Below are positions 25,001 through 33,031 of a DNA stretch of 64,000 bases, piece after piece (within the stretch, counting starts at the first letter, position 1; each line of letters begins with the position of its first letter). This DNA is from NORP259 sp041398705 (GTDB lineage Bacteria; Planctomycetota; UBA1135; GCA-002686595). The DNA lies in NCBI GenBank assembly GCA_041398705.1, contig JAWKUI010000005.1, forward strand, positions 186,001 to 250,000, written 5' to 3'. The notes under the pieces were generated by a model, which saw nothing but the letters and a program-made list of their open reading frames with translations, searched no databases and was not told where the DNA came from. The position numbers and the translations under genes were made by a program.

Positions 25001-25669
25001 GGTGATCGTGATGTAGTTGTCCCGTTCCTCGCGCGCGGCTTCCTCCCACGTGTTGTGCTGCTCGTCGAAGGCGTCGATCCACGCTTGGTCGATGCCCTCG
25101 AAGGGATCGCGCGCGGTGGCATAGGGCGCGAGGCTCGGATCGGGCGCGGAAGCGAGGCGTTCGATGGCGGCCTGGGCTTCGGCGTTTTCGGGATCGAGCG
25201 CCAAGAGCCGCTGATAGACGCGGATCGCGCCGTGGGGCCGCAGTTCCTTTTCGTAACGGGCGCCGAGTTTCGCCAGCCCAGCGACAAACGCGCGCGTGCG
25301 CTCGATCAACGCCGCTGCCGAGGGTTCCACCGCCCGGATGGCTTCGAGCGCCGCCTCGCGTTCGGCCGCCTTCCACCCCTGCGCATCCCCCAGCCCGTAG
25401 TCGCGGTACAGGGCCCACAGCAGCAGGTCCTTGTCGTCGAGCGCGGTCGCATACCGCGCGAGCAGCTGCCAACCTGCACGCCGGTTCGGGTCGCGCTCGA
25501 GCGCCGCCATGAGCGACTCCCGCGCCGCTTCGTGCCGGCCCCGCTCGAGTTCGATGCGCGCGCGGTCGAGGGCCCGATCGACCCGTGCCGCGTCCTGAAG
25601 CGAAGGCTGCGGGGCCGCCGTGCACAGAAGGGAAAACAGCAGGGCGGCGCAGGAGCGAATGGCGATCAT
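21992..25669 (-). CDS. Exported multidomain protein: TPR, HExxH metallopeptidase-like, LamG/DUF1080-like, thioredoxin-like
   Basis: 1,225 residues. A signal peptide (~1–19) precedes TPR-like helices (~30–175) and a DUF1570-type gluzincin domain with His311-Glu-Ala-Ala-His315 and Glu330 in GWLNEGLASFFEG, so a working zinc site is plausible. More TPR-like helices (~510–640) lead to a concanavalin-like domain (~690–885; EFRTEPLEYRFLVLDS, DVWHRLRVDVIG, VDVWLDGQRLYTH) resembling the DUF1080 fold. A TlpA/AhpC-type thioredoxin-fold domain (~950–1090) follows, in which the usual WCxxC is replaced by WSKQQN, so it cannot do dithiol chemistry. Start ATG at 25667–25669 begins the signal peptide; the frame stays open upstream but has no better start. 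The substrate and partners are unknown. Confidence 0.85.
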   Translation of the reverse strand: MIAIRSCAALLFSLLCTAAPQPSLQDAARVDRALDRARIELERGRHEAARESLMAALERDPNRRAGWQLLARYATALDDKDLLLWALYRDYGLGDAQGWKAAEREAALEAIRAVEPSAAALIERTRAFVAGLAKLGARYEKELRPHGAIRVYQRLLALDPENAEAQAAIERLASAPDPSLAPYATARDPFEGIDQAWIDAFDEQHNTWEEAAREERDNYITITDTGYKNLIRTADAMEQVNAFYREFFRYGGPDDGRNVSRITVHLFKDKDEYLKKGFSPVEWSAGHFTGSHVETYLPENGFEGVVGTLFHEAAHQFVSLATSASGWLNEGLASFFEGTRILANGTVVMNLPAHHRLFPLAKRMEAGWMTNPTDGLPKDGKGEPTKAPTFRILVENDYAWGPPWYAPTWGLVYFLYNYQDPWDGRYLYRAAFGEFINSSGGRVGKGAAENFEEVVLKNPAKPLTKERPKDQPEPRLAKSIDELDQLWKAWMLELRDRATGARETPQPYLRWARLAAEAGLKSEAKEHYERALLEDPLDGEALSGLADLLIEQFQREDRAVVLLEQYLRVLEADPECDPLELARLERRLKKLDPDRRRLTEIEEDLLKEAEGLLIACRDQGYPRLVMEWARRLGRDFGEARFYDLYGDMVQRVGGSIDLWRHAYNEENLDGWVYGEATFQPAGPVIEAHFGEFRTEPLEYRFLVLDSLTNGDYSMECEVEVRRGKGAFAGIVFGQKQVTDFHGATLFPPQGRAGAVDTGYADLFSSIGGQIQTWRHAPVDLEPKGEGSVADVWHRLRVDVIGAEVDVWLDGQRLYTHRFAGREVLLGNLGLVTGPGRARFRNVRYLARDPQDPAGRVERRVRLEASGFGSGEPVGGSYQDLAAPFPEVQRWVQGSRSSWAEAGPVPQLLVMWSKQQNELIPLHGWLNHLAVKHAAQGLRIVSVVQSFDGSDLEGYLATHPFPGDVALDGKPAEKDGLGLTFDRYSIRRFNLPRLILIDPQGRVAWEGDPGFKAGQKVEEPYASYLDDPLAAMAGQYHLESRAAWREEWRSQGRAALERGDLAAAWPLLSASKDFEPVLFAEERDARIVRTRLEAIAADPMATLEWLTSEEANLAAPVVQAWLEVMNAGGDKAAQKALAKAAGHRSVGKFAALAKQATALSTDPARLPKQWAPFATKVGELKVPLVSAQLVPLEALAAAEDWDALAAGLADFAGWPARWAAARLLLP

Positions 25670-25781
25670 GGGAAACGGGAGCGTGCGGAGGAAAACGCGA
25701 GGGCTCCAGCATACCCCAAGGCATGCGGTTGCCCCACCGCGTGGCGCGGGTCCCCCGCCCGCCGCCGGGCGGGGATCGGGT

Positions 25782-26870
25782 TCAGCTCGTCTGGCCGAGC
25801 AGGAAGTCCTGACCGTTCTCCGCCCACCAATCCCGCCAGGCCTGCAGGGGCCGGCGCCGTTCGGTCTCACGCCCTTCGGCGCGGAATCCGAATTGCCGCC
25901 CCGTGATCGACCGCAGCGCGGTCAACGCCCCATCGCGCACCGCCAGGTCCGCGTGTTCGAGGCAATCGATCAGTCCCGGCACCGCCAGGCGGAAGTTGTG
26001 TTCGGCCAGGATGCGCGCGGTGGCCACGCGCACGAGGGAGTCGGGATCGGACAGGAGCGGCAACAGGTAGTTGCAGATGCGCGCATCGTGGCTCTGCTCG
26101 AGGCTGTAGATCGCCTCCAGCCGCACGCTGGCCTGGTTGTGCAGCAGGTCCGCCGTGATCGGATACCACGGGGCCCCTTCATCTCCCGGCAAGCCGAACG
26201 CGGGCTCGCGCAGGGTGTCTTCGATCTGCTGCACGGCCTGGCCCATGCCCTCCATGCCCGATCGCCAGGTCTCGAACTCCTTGCGCGTCTCCTCTTCGAA
26301 GGCCTGCACGCCCGCCAATAAGCCGGTGTAGTCCTTCTGCAGTTCCCCGAACGCGGTCTGCAATTCCGTTTGACGTTGTTCCGCGGCCGCAGCGCGCTCG
26401 CGGCTCGCCGCGGATTCGTTCTGCAGGGCGATGCGCAGCTCCTGCTCCGCGCCCTGCCAGTCCGCACGCAAACTGCCCTGGTCCTTTTGCAATTGCCCGC
26501 GCAGGTCGAGCTGCAGGGATTCGGCCAGCGCCAACCGTTCGCGCGCCTCCCCCTTCATGCGATCGTCGAGCCGCACCTCAAAGCCGGCCAGGGTGGCGCG
26601 CATGCGCTGCACCTGCTCGCCCGCTTCACGCGCTTGCCACAGCCCCCAGGCTCCGATGCCGAGGCCGGTCAGGGCCACCAAAGGCCAGAGGATGCCGGGT
26701 CCGGACCGGGGTTCCTCCTCGGCGTTGCCCAAGGGCGCGGATCCACCGCCCCCCATCGCGCGGTCGCAGGTCGCGCAGATCAGGCGGGGGCCGCGATGGT
26801 ACGCACGTCCCAGCTTCAGGTCCTGGGCAGGCACGGGTTCGTTGCAAAGGCTACACAGTTCGGGGCGCAT
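25782..26870 (-). CDS. Membrane-anchored zinc-ribbon, coiled-coil and HEAT-repeat protein
   Basis: 362 residues. The N-terminal zinc ribbon has two Cys pairs (CSLCNEPVP and ICATCDRAMG). One transmembrane helix (~residues 60–76) follows, then a long coiled coil (~80–220, rich in Glu/Gln/Arg with heptads such as ERLALAESLQLDLRGQLQ), and HEAT repeats to the end (~240–362; NYLLPLLSDPDSLVRVATARIL, VPGLIDCLEHADLAVRDGALTALR). The C-terminal motif with T-x-x-FG-F followed by A-x-R-DWW closely resembles the end of the HEAT lipoprotein at 27537, so the two are paralogous there. GGAGAAG ahead of the ATG at 26870 supports this start. It is divergent from the TPR protein. Function is unknown; a membrane scaffold is likely. 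Confidence 0.8.
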   Translation of the reverse strand: MRPELCSLCNEPVPAQDLKLGRAYHRGPRLICATCDRAMGGGGSAPLGNAEEEPRSGPGILWPLVALTGLGIGAWGLWQAREAGEQVQRMRATLAGFEVRLDDRMKGEARERLALAESLQLDLRGQLQKDQGSLRADWQGAEQELRIALQNESAASRERAAAAEQRQTELQTAFGELQKDYTGLLAGVQAFEEETRKEFETWRSGMEGMGQAVQQIEDTLREPAFGLPGDEGAPWYPITADLLHNQASVRLEAIYSLEQSHDARICNYLLPLLSDPDSLVRVATARILAEHNFRLAVPGLIDCLEHADLAVRDGALTALRSITGRQFGFRAEGRETERRRPLQAWRDWWAENGQDFLLGQTS

Positions 26871-27025
26871 GGACTTCTCCGATGGGTGTTCGGGGCCTGG
26901 CCACCCCAGTTCCAACCTAGCAGAGCCGGGAGGGGGCGCAAGGCCGCCGGGCCTGGGCCCCCAGGGAACCCGCGATCGCAAGGCACTCCCCCCCAGGGCC
27001 TTGCGCCCGGCGGGGCGAACCATCC

Positions 27026-27054
27026 GTGACGCGGCAGGGGCCCGGCACTACATT
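27026..27054 (+). promoter_or_regulatory. Candidate leaderless promoter of the TPR protein
   Basis: GTGACG (27026–27031, four of six to TTGACA) and TACATT (27049–27054) are 17 bp apart, and 8 nt separate the -10 from the ATG at 27063. AGGACATC in that gap could also be a weak ribosome site, so this is less clear than the chaN case. Confidence 0.4.
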
Positions 27055-27062
27055 AGGACATC

Positions 27063-27527
27063 ATGTCGCGCTTCGAAGCCCGCAGTCTGCCGCCCGCCGG
27101 CGTGCATCCCGGCCTGGACCTACCGGAGGCCTTGAGCCTGCGCCTGGACCGGGCGGGCAACGGCTTCCTGGTGTCGATGATGCGCAGCGAGGTGGCCCGC
27201 CGGAAGCGCAACCACGGGGCACTGACGGTGCTCTCCCAGAGCCTGTCGCGCCTGGGGCGCCACGCGGAGGGGCGCGATGTGGACGAGCGGTTGGTGGCCC
27301 TGAGCCCCAAGCACCCGGTGGCCCACTACAACCTGGCTTGCTCCCGGGCGCTGACGGAAGACGCACCCGGCGCCCTCGATTCGCTCGAGCGCGCCGTGCG
27401 CCTTGGATTCCATGATGCGGACTACGTGCTCGCCGACCCGGATCTGGTCAGCCTGCACGGGTTCCCGCGCTTCCAGTCGTTGGTGCAGACCCTGCGCGCG
27501 GGGGCCTCCCGGCCCTCCGGCACCTGA
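27063..27527 (+). CDS. Small TPR-like protein
   Basis: 154 residues, soluble, no signal peptide. Two TPR-like helix pairs are visible (around residues 60–80, ALTVLSQSLSRLGRHAEG, and 87–118, PVAHYNLACSRALTEDAPGA), ending with a motif AVRLGFHDADYVLADPDL found in many short planctomycete TPR proteins (LxxLGFxDxxxLxxDPDLxxL). Probably a protein-interaction module. It is divergent from the zinc-ribbon/HEAT gene and its stop is 9 bp from the convergent stop of the HEAT lipoprotein. Confidence 0.72.
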   Translation: MSRFEARSLPPAGVHPGLDLPEALSLRLDRAGNGFLVSMMRSEVARRKRNHGALTVLSQSLSRLGRHAEGRDVDERLVALSPKHPVAHYNLACSRALTEDAPGALDSLERAVRLGFHDADYVLADPDLVSLHGFPRFQSLVQTLRAGASRPSGT

Positions 27528-27536
27528 TCCGCCCGG

Positions 27537-28149
27537 CTACTTCTGCGCGGCCTCGGGGGCCGATTCGCGGTACCACTGCTCCCAGCGCTGCACGGCGGCT
27601 TCGCGCTCTTCTTCCGGGCTATTCGGGTGATAGCCGAAGTCGTAGTTGGTCGCGGACTTGAGCGTGCGCAGGCAGTTGCCCCGTACGAAGACGTTGTCAT
27701 CGCGCAGGCCATCGATCAGCACATCGACGTGCGACCAGTCGCCCAGGCGCAGGTGCGTGCGGGCGCGGGAATACTGCAGGGGCGCCGGCGCATCGGCATC
27801 CCACGGGATGGCGCGCAGGAACGGCACGAGGCGTTGGTCGCGGCTGGCGGCGAGGGCGGCGTAGGCCTGGTCAGCGACCTTCTCCCGCGGATCCTGGGCC
27901 AATTCCAGCAACCGGTCGAAGCCGGCTTCCCCCACTCCAGCCCACCAGGTGATCATGTCCTGACGGTCCTCCACGGAATCGAGGTAGGGCATGCGTTCGG
28001 CCTGCATGTCCATCTCTGTTACCAGCTGCGGACTCGGCAGCAGCCAGTGGGAACGCGCCCTCCGTATCGGGCTTGGTCGACTGGGACCCCTTGGTCCCGG
28101 AACAGGCGGCGATGAGCAGCGAAGCGCTGAGCAAGAGGGGTTTCCACAT
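27537..28149 (-). CDS. HEAT-repeat lipoprotein, apparently interrupted by a frameshift
   Basis: The N-terminal part, from ATG at 28147–28149, reads as a lipoprotein leader MWKPLLLSASLLIAACSG with lipobox IAAC and a Ser/Gly linker. In the same frame it soon turns into nonsense. The continuation that makes sense, QLVTEMDMQAERMPYLD followed by HEAT repeats (DQAYAALAASRDQRLVPFL, HVDVLIDGLRDDNVFVRGNCLRTL) and a W-x-x-WYRES end, lies in the other frame, from about 28040 to the stop at 27537. Joining them needs a +1 slip (or one extra base) near 28015–28050. Alternatives are an assembly error, a decayed gene, programmed frameshifting, or an independent 158-residue gene starting at ATG 28013. The C terminus is paralogous to the protein at 25782. 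Confidence 0.6.
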
Positions 28150-28331
28150 GGCGTGATGTCGTAGGGCGGCGGGCCGCGGTGTCGGGCAGGGGACTTCCGG
28201 AGCGCCCCCGCCCTGCGACCATCGGCCGGATCCCGCGGATCCTTGCCCGGCAAATGGGCGATCCCGGCGGCCGCTGGGGCTCGCTGCCCGGGTCCGTCGG
28301 AACCCGGCGCGGGCCAGGGACTTGGGCGGGC

Positions 28332-30803
28332 TCAGGCGCGGGACAGGCCCAACCACCCGATGCAGGCGAGCAGGAAGGCGAGGCCCGCGACCAGGGCGCC
28401 CACGGCCCAATCCGGCGGCGCGGTTGCCGCAACGGGCTCGGCGGCGGCGGGGGTCGGCGGGGTAGTTGGCCAAGGCACGAGACCGGGCAGGAACTCCGCG
28501 GGCACCGCGCCGCTCCAGGGCACCTCCAGGTCGGGGGCTTCGCCGCCCGGCCATGCCAGCCACAGCCGCAGGCCCGCCACATCGCGCAGCCGCGCCGCCC
28601 CCCAGCGCGCCACCCGCCGGGCATCCCAGCGCGGATCGGTGGAGCCGCGCCGTTCCAGCTCCCCGCCGGTGCCGCCGTCGCCGCTCCAGCGCAACACCGC
28701 CCGGGTCAGATCCACCTCGGCGGGCACCTCCACCACCAGGTCGCCCCCCACGAGCCAAGTGGCCGGAGAGGGTCGCCGGCCCGCCGCGCCGTCTTGCACC
28801 AGCTTCGTGATCAATCCGAACAGCGGACCGGGCGAAGAACTCAGGAAGTCGAGACCCCGCGCACTCGGCAGGCACGCGACGCGCCCGGACCCGAGTGCGG
28901 ACACGGCCAGCAACGGATCCCCGCGGTTGCTGCGCCACCAGACCTGGGCGCCGGGGCGGGCCCGCGTGCGTAGATAGGAGCTGACCTCAAGGTCCCCCGG
29001 CAACTGCGCGCGCACCCAATCCGGTGCGCCACCGTCCGCCGCGACCATGAGCCCCGGACCCTTTTCGATCGAATCGCCGCTGCCCGCATCGAGCAGGCAT
29101 TGGCCCAAGTCGCTGGCTTGTTCGGCATGCACGATCTTCTCATCGGGCAGCAGCAGCGCCTTGAGGGAGACCCAATCGGGCCGTTCGCCGGTGGCGACGA
29201 TCGAAAGATCGAGCCCCGCCTGTTCCAACTGCGCGCGCACGGATTTGGCGTCGAGCAACAGGGCTCCCGATTGCCAACCATCGGTCACGAGCACGATGCG
29301 CGCGCGTTCGGTCCCCTGCCGCTTTTCCGCCAGAGTGCGCAAGCTACGCAGGATGTCGGTCGAGCCCCCGGGCACCCCGGCGCGCAGCATCTGGCGCCGG
29401 GCGGCGATGCGCTGCTCGCGCACGGGAACCGGATCGAGCCCGCCTTCGACATGCAGCGTTCCCGCGAGCAAGTCGAGGGTGAACAAGTGCAGGCGCAGTC
29501 CCACGTGCGGCGGCAGGATCTCGAGCATATCCAAGGTGGCGCCGCAGACCTGCTCCCACGCCACCCCTTCCATGCTGCCCGAGCCGTCGATCAGCAGGAT
29601 CACCTCGGACGGATCCTCTTTCCCGCCCGCCACCTCGAGCGGCAGCGATTCGCCGAACGGAACCTCCGCGTCGAGATCCATTCCCGCCCAACCGGGCAAG
29701 ACCTGCGACTGGCCTTGGAACAACAGGCTGCCGCCGCCTGCGACGAAGGCGCGCAGCTTCTCCTGCGGCAGTTTCGTGAGTGGCACTTCCACGGTCCACA
29801 CGAGATCGGCCCCGTGCATCTCTTCCGCGAGCCCCTCCGGTGCGACGAGGCGCCATTGCACGGCATCGCCGCTGGCCCGCCGCACCGCCGCCAACCACGA
29901 CTCGGTGCGCGGGCCCGAGCCCACCAGCAGGGCCTGGGCGCGGCTGCCCACCACCCACTCGGTCTGGAACGTGTCGTTCTCCGGCACGGGATCGCCCGCC
30001 GCGATCCATTGCGCCCGCACGCGGTATCGACCGGGCGCCAAGGGAGGAACCGGCAATTCGCTGCGCCCCGCGCGCCAGTCCGCTTGGGCAAAAAGGTCCG
30101 TCAGATCCCGTTCGATGGTGAGGGGTAAGCCGTCTTCCCCTTCGACTTCGAGGCGCAACCGGCCGCTTTGCGGGGGATTGGCGCCGCGGGTGGCGTAGGA
30201 CACCTGAACCGCAAACGGCGCGGCCGGGGGCACGGGCCGCGGGGTGTCGATGCCCGTCAGCGCGAAGTCAAAGGTCTCCGCTGGCGGCAGCGACGCGTAC
30301 GAGATTCGCACGCCCGCCGACGCCAATTGGCGCAAGCCCCCCCACGCCACGGCATCCGCCGCCAGACCATCGCTCGCGAGCACCACCGACAATGGTCCAT
30401 CGTCGGGACGCAGGTCGATCAACATGCGCCACAACGCTTGCCAATCGGTCGCGTGGTCCAGGTCGGGCAGCAGCCATTCTTTGGCCAGGCCCTGCGCCGC
30501 CTCGCTTGCATCCGCTCCAGGCGCAAGCACCAGGTGCACCTGCGCGCCCAGGGAGACCACGGCCAGGTCCTGGCCCGCCGCCGCAGCTTGCGCGCGGTGC
30601 GCGGCGAGCAGGGTTTGCATCTGAGCCAACGCGCCGCGCTGCAGGCGCGTCGCCGAAGCCGAACGGTCGATCACCACCACGCGCAGGCCCGGGCCAGCCG
30701 CGCCCTCGCCGCGCGCGCCCAAACCCCACGCGGCAACCAGCAGCGCGGCGGCAGCGATGAGCGCCAGCACCACCGCCGGACGGCGCGACGCCGCCCCGTT
30801 CAT
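28332..30803 (-). CDS. von Willebrand factor A domain membrane protein (BatA/DUF1355-like)
   Basis: 823 residues with a hydrophobic helix at each end (~11–28 and ~795–815). The N-terminal half has a degenerate VWA-like sheet (LRVVVIDRSASATRLQ) and a glutamine-amidotransferase-like segment (QALLVGSGPRTESWLA; LRAFVAGGGSLLFQG). The central VWA domain (~420–600) has a complete MIDAS start, LLIDGSGSMEG, with later T and D residues (GGSTDILRSLR, VLVTDGW). Such proteins accompany MoxR ATPases in other planctomycetes; none is present here. Function is unknown; metal-dependent protein binding outside the membrane is likely. It starts in a 4-bp ATGA overlap with the stop of mnmA, so the two are co-transcribed. 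Confidence 0.82.
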   Translation of the reverse strand: MNGAASRRPAVVLALIAAAALLVAAWGLGARGEGAAGPGLRVVVIDRSASATRLQRGALAQMQTLLAAHRAQAAAAGQDLAVVSLGAQVHLVLAPGADASEAAQGLAKEWLLPDLDHATDWQALWRMLIDLRPDDGPLSVVLASDGLAADAVAWGGLRQLASAGVRISYASLPPAETFDFALTGIDTPRPVPPAAPFAVQVSYATRGANPPQSGRLRLEVEGEDGLPLTIERDLTDLFAQADWRAGRSELPVPPLAPGRYRVRAQWIAAGDPVPENDTFQTEWVVGSRAQALLVGSGPRTESWLAAVRRASGDAVQWRLVAPEGLAEEMHGADLVWTVEVPLTKLPQEKLRAFVAGGGSLLFQGQSQVLPGWAGMDLDAEVPFGESLPLEVAGGKEDPSEVILLIDGSGSMEGVAWEQVCGATLDMLEILPPHVGLRLHLFTLDLLAGTLHVEGGLDPVPVREQRIAARRQMLRAGVPGGSTDILRSLRTLAEKRQGTERARIVLVTDGWQSGALLLDAKSVRAQLEQAGLDLSIVATGERPDWVSLKALLLPDEKIVHAEQASDLGQCLLDAGSGDSIEKGPGLMVAADGGAPDWVRAQLPGDLEVSSYLRTRARPGAQVWWRSNRGDPLLAVSALGSGRVACLPSARGLDFLSSSPGPLFGLITKLVQDGAAGRRPSPATWLVGGDLVVEVPAEVDLTRAVLRWSGDGGTGGELERRGSTDPRWDARRVARWGAARLRDVAGLRLWLAWPGGEAPDLEVPWSGAVPAEFLPGLVPWPTTPPTPAAAEPVAATAPPDWAVGALVAGLAFLLACIGWLGLSRA

Positions 30804-31930
30804 TCGCCGTGGCGCGCGGGGGGCGCAGCCGATTCTTCGATGCGTCGTGTCACCTGGGCGATCCAACCGCCGCCCACGAGGCGTTCGCCTTGATAGAAGG
30901 CGGCGCCCTGGCCCGGCGTGACCGCCAGCACATCCCCCTTAAAGTGCACCACGGCACGCGCCCCGTCGATCTCGACGCGACACGGTTCGGGTTCGCAGTG
31001 GTAGCGGTGCTGCACGTGGCAATCGAACCCGCGGCCCGGATCGAAGCCGATCCAATTGAGGTCGTCGACCTCCATGCTACGCGCCAGGCCGTGCTCGCGG
31101 TCGCCCACGACGACGAGCCCCTCTTCCGGCAACAGGTCGACCACGAACAGCGGCCGACCGGTGGTCACCCCAAGCCCGCGGCGTTGGCCGATCGTGTAGT
31201 GCTCGGTGCCTTCGTGATGGCCGAGCACCTTGCCGTAGACATCGACCACCTGGCCGGGATGCAACACCGCGCCGCGCTCCGCGAGCAGTTGGCGATAGTT
31301 GTTGGAGGGGATGAAACACACCTCCTGGCTGTCTTTCTTGGCGCTCGTGCGCAGCCCCGCCTGCCTGGCCAGGTCGCGGACTTCGCTCTTGCGCAGGGCG
31401 CCGAGGGGCAGCACGGTGCGCGCGAGATTGGCTTCGCGCACCGAGAAAAGCTGATAGGACTGATCCTTGGTTTCGTCCACGCCGCGCAGCAGGTGCACCC
31501 GCCCGTCGCGCACTTCGATGCGCGCGTAGTGCCCGGTGGCCACGCCTGCGGCGCCGAATTCGTCGGCGAAGTCGAGCAAACGGCCCATCTTCAGGTCCCG
31601 GTTGCACACGGCGCAGGGGTTGGGCGTGCGGCCGCGGCCGTACTCCGATACGAAGAAGTCGATCAGGCCGCCGAACTCGTCGGACAGGTCCACCGCTTGG
31701 AAGGGAATTCCCAGACCAGCTGCAACCATGCGGGCGTCGCGGGCGTCTCCCAAGCTGCAGCAGGACTTCTTGACCACTTCGGCCGGGTCCAGGTGCACCC
31801 CATTGCGCATGAAGAGCCCGATCAAATCGTGCCCCTGCTCCCGCAGCATCCAGGCCACCGCCGACGAGTCCACCCCGCCGGACATGGCGACTACCAGGAG
31901 ATCGTCGGGGCTCGGGGCGGAAAAGCTCAT
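30800..31930 (-). CDS. mnmA: tRNA-specific 2-thiouridylase MnmA
   Basis: 376 residues. It inserts sulfur at position 2 of wobble uridine 34 in Lys, Glu and Gln tRNAs using ATP and a persulfide relay. Visible are the PP-loop AMSGGVDSS (residues ~15–23), FMRNGVHLD, the catalytic Cys106 in NPCAVCNR, the second Cys205 in SQEVCFIP, and TIGQRRGLGV in the beta-barrel domain. Length is normal. ATG at 31928–31930 places the PP-loop at the usual distance; the longer frame upstream is not needed. A TAGAAT hexamer at 31963–31968 may be its -10. The VWA gene follows with a 4-bp overlap; MnmG, acting on the same uridine, lies 10 kb away. Confidence 0.97.
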   Translation of the reverse strand: MSFSAPSPDDLLVVAMSGGVDSSAVAWMLREQGHDLIGLFMRNGVHLDPAEVVKKSCCSLGDARDARMVAAGLGIPFQAVDLSDEFGGLIDFFVSEYGRGRTPNPCAVCNRDLKMGRLLDFADEFGAAGVATGHYARIEVRDGRVHLLRGVDETKDQSYQLFSVREANLARTVLPLGALRKSEVRDLARQAGLRTSAKKDSQEVCFIPSNNYRQLLAERGAVLHPGQVVDVYGKVLGHHEGTEHYTIGQRRGLGVTTGRPLFVVDLLPEEGLVVVGDREHGLARSMEVDDLNWIGFDPGRGFDCHVQHRYHCEPEPCRVEIDGARAVVHFKGDVLAVTPGQGAAFYQGERLVGGGWIAQVTRRIEESAAPPARHGE

Positions 31931-32121
31931 CGGAAGGTTTGTGCCGGCGCGTTCGAGGGGCCATTCTAGGACGCCCAAGAGGGGCCTGCGTGCCCCCGGC
32001 CGGCCTTTTTCCCCGCCTGGACATCCGCGCGGGGGAACCGGTGCGCCGGCCGAGCCCAGCTCCCTTGGCCGCCCGGGCGCGGACCGCCCGCAACCGACCT
32101 CCTTCCTTCGCTCCCCTACCG

Positions 32122-32490
32122 ATGCTGATGCACGCGCTCACGAACCTGGCTCTCCTTTGGCAGGAAACCGCCCCGGCGGGAGGCGGTGGCGCACCGGGCG
32201 AGGGCGGGACTCCGCCGCCCCAGGGACTGGGGGTGTTGAATCTCATGCCGCTTATCCTCGTGGGTGTACTCGCCTGGTTCCTGCTGATCGCACCGGAACG
32301 CAAACGGCAGAAGGAACGGCAGGCGATGCTGGCCGCCCTCAAGAAGAACGACAAGGTCGTGACCGCCGGGGGCATGGTCGGTGTGATCTCGCGCATCGAC
32401 GACAACGAAGTCGTGTTGCGCATCGACGATGGCGTGCACGTGACCTGCCTGCGCAGCCACGTATCGCTGCTCGCGACCGCGGCCGAGTAG
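32122..32490 (+). CDS. yajC: Preprotein translocase subunit YajC
   Basis: 122 residues. One transmembrane helix (~42–56, MPLILVGVLAWFLLI) is followed by the signature APERKRQKERQAMLAALKKNDKVVTAGG and an SH3-like tail (VGVISRIDDNEVVLRIDDGVHVTCLRS). YajC associates with SecDF in the Sec translocon and stimulates protein export; secD and secF are not in this window. The N-terminal 40 residues are Gly/Pro-rich, longer than in E. coli (110 residues). ATG at 32122 is the first credible start. Confidence 0.95.
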   Translation: MLMHALTNLALLWQETAPAGGGGAPGEGGTPPPQGLGVLNLMPLILVGVLAWFLLIAPERKRQKERQAMLAALKKNDKVVTAGGMVGVISRIDDNEVVLRIDDGVHVTCLRSHVSLLATAAE

Positions 32491-32551
32491 TCGCCGGCGA
32501 CTCTCGCCGGCCGGATGCCGGTTTTCGGGAGTGGAGCGGGGAGGACGGGGC

Positions 32552-33031
32552 ATGAGCTTCGACCTCGCCCACCGGTTTCCGCTGGTGGCGTTCCATTGGG
32601 CGGTACGCCGGGGGCGCCTCGATCGCGAGCGGCTCGGGTGGCTGGGCGAATGCCATGTCGCCCGCTTGGCGCGGAAGCGGGGTTGGCGGGTGCTCGGCCG
32701 GCGTCTGGTCCTGCCCGCCGGCGAAGTGGACCTGCTCCTGCGCTGGCAACAGGTGCCCGTGCTGGTCGAGGTCAAATCCGCCCTGGTTCCCGACGGTTGG
32801 ACCCTGCCCGGGGGTGCCCCCTGGTCCGAGGAGATCCGCCCCGGCCGGCACTTCGATGCCCGCCAGTGGCGCGCCTACGAGCGCGCGGCTCGGCAGGTGC
32901 GCCGGCGACTGGAAACCGAATCGCAGGGACCTGTGCGCATCGATCTGGTGGAGGTCCTGTGGCACCCGCGCTGGCGGCGGCCGGTGGTGCTGCACCACCG
33001 GGATCTGCACGGCCCAGGATGCCACGGGTGA
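32552..33031 (+). CDS. YraN-like (UPF0102) predicted nuclease-fold protein
   Basis: About 159 residues. The UPF0102 core is recognisable: LGWLGECHVARLARKRGWRVLGRR, then AGEVDLLLRWQQVPVLVEVKSA, which carries the family's GE-x-DL and VEVK motifs of the restriction-endonuclease fold. The GExDL/ExK residues that would bind metal are present. The biological role of the family is not established. The ATG at 32552 is preceded by GGAGG-like GGGGAGGACGGGG. It lies 61 bp after yajC on the same strand. Confidence 0.75.
   Translation: MSFDLAHRFPLVAFHWAVRRGRLDRERLGWLGECHVARLARKRGWRVLGRRLVLPAGEVDLLLRWQQVPVLVEVKSALVPDGWTLPGGAPWSEEIRPGRHFDARQWRAYERAARQVRRRLETESQGPVRIDLVEVLWHPRWRRPVVLHHRDLHGPGCHG

Noticed and set aside
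22109..25906. 1,265-codon open frame on the plus strand
   Set aside because: It lies antisense to the exported HExxH/LamG protein; its translation is Arg/His/Pro-rich with no domain, the usual mirror of a GC-rich gene.
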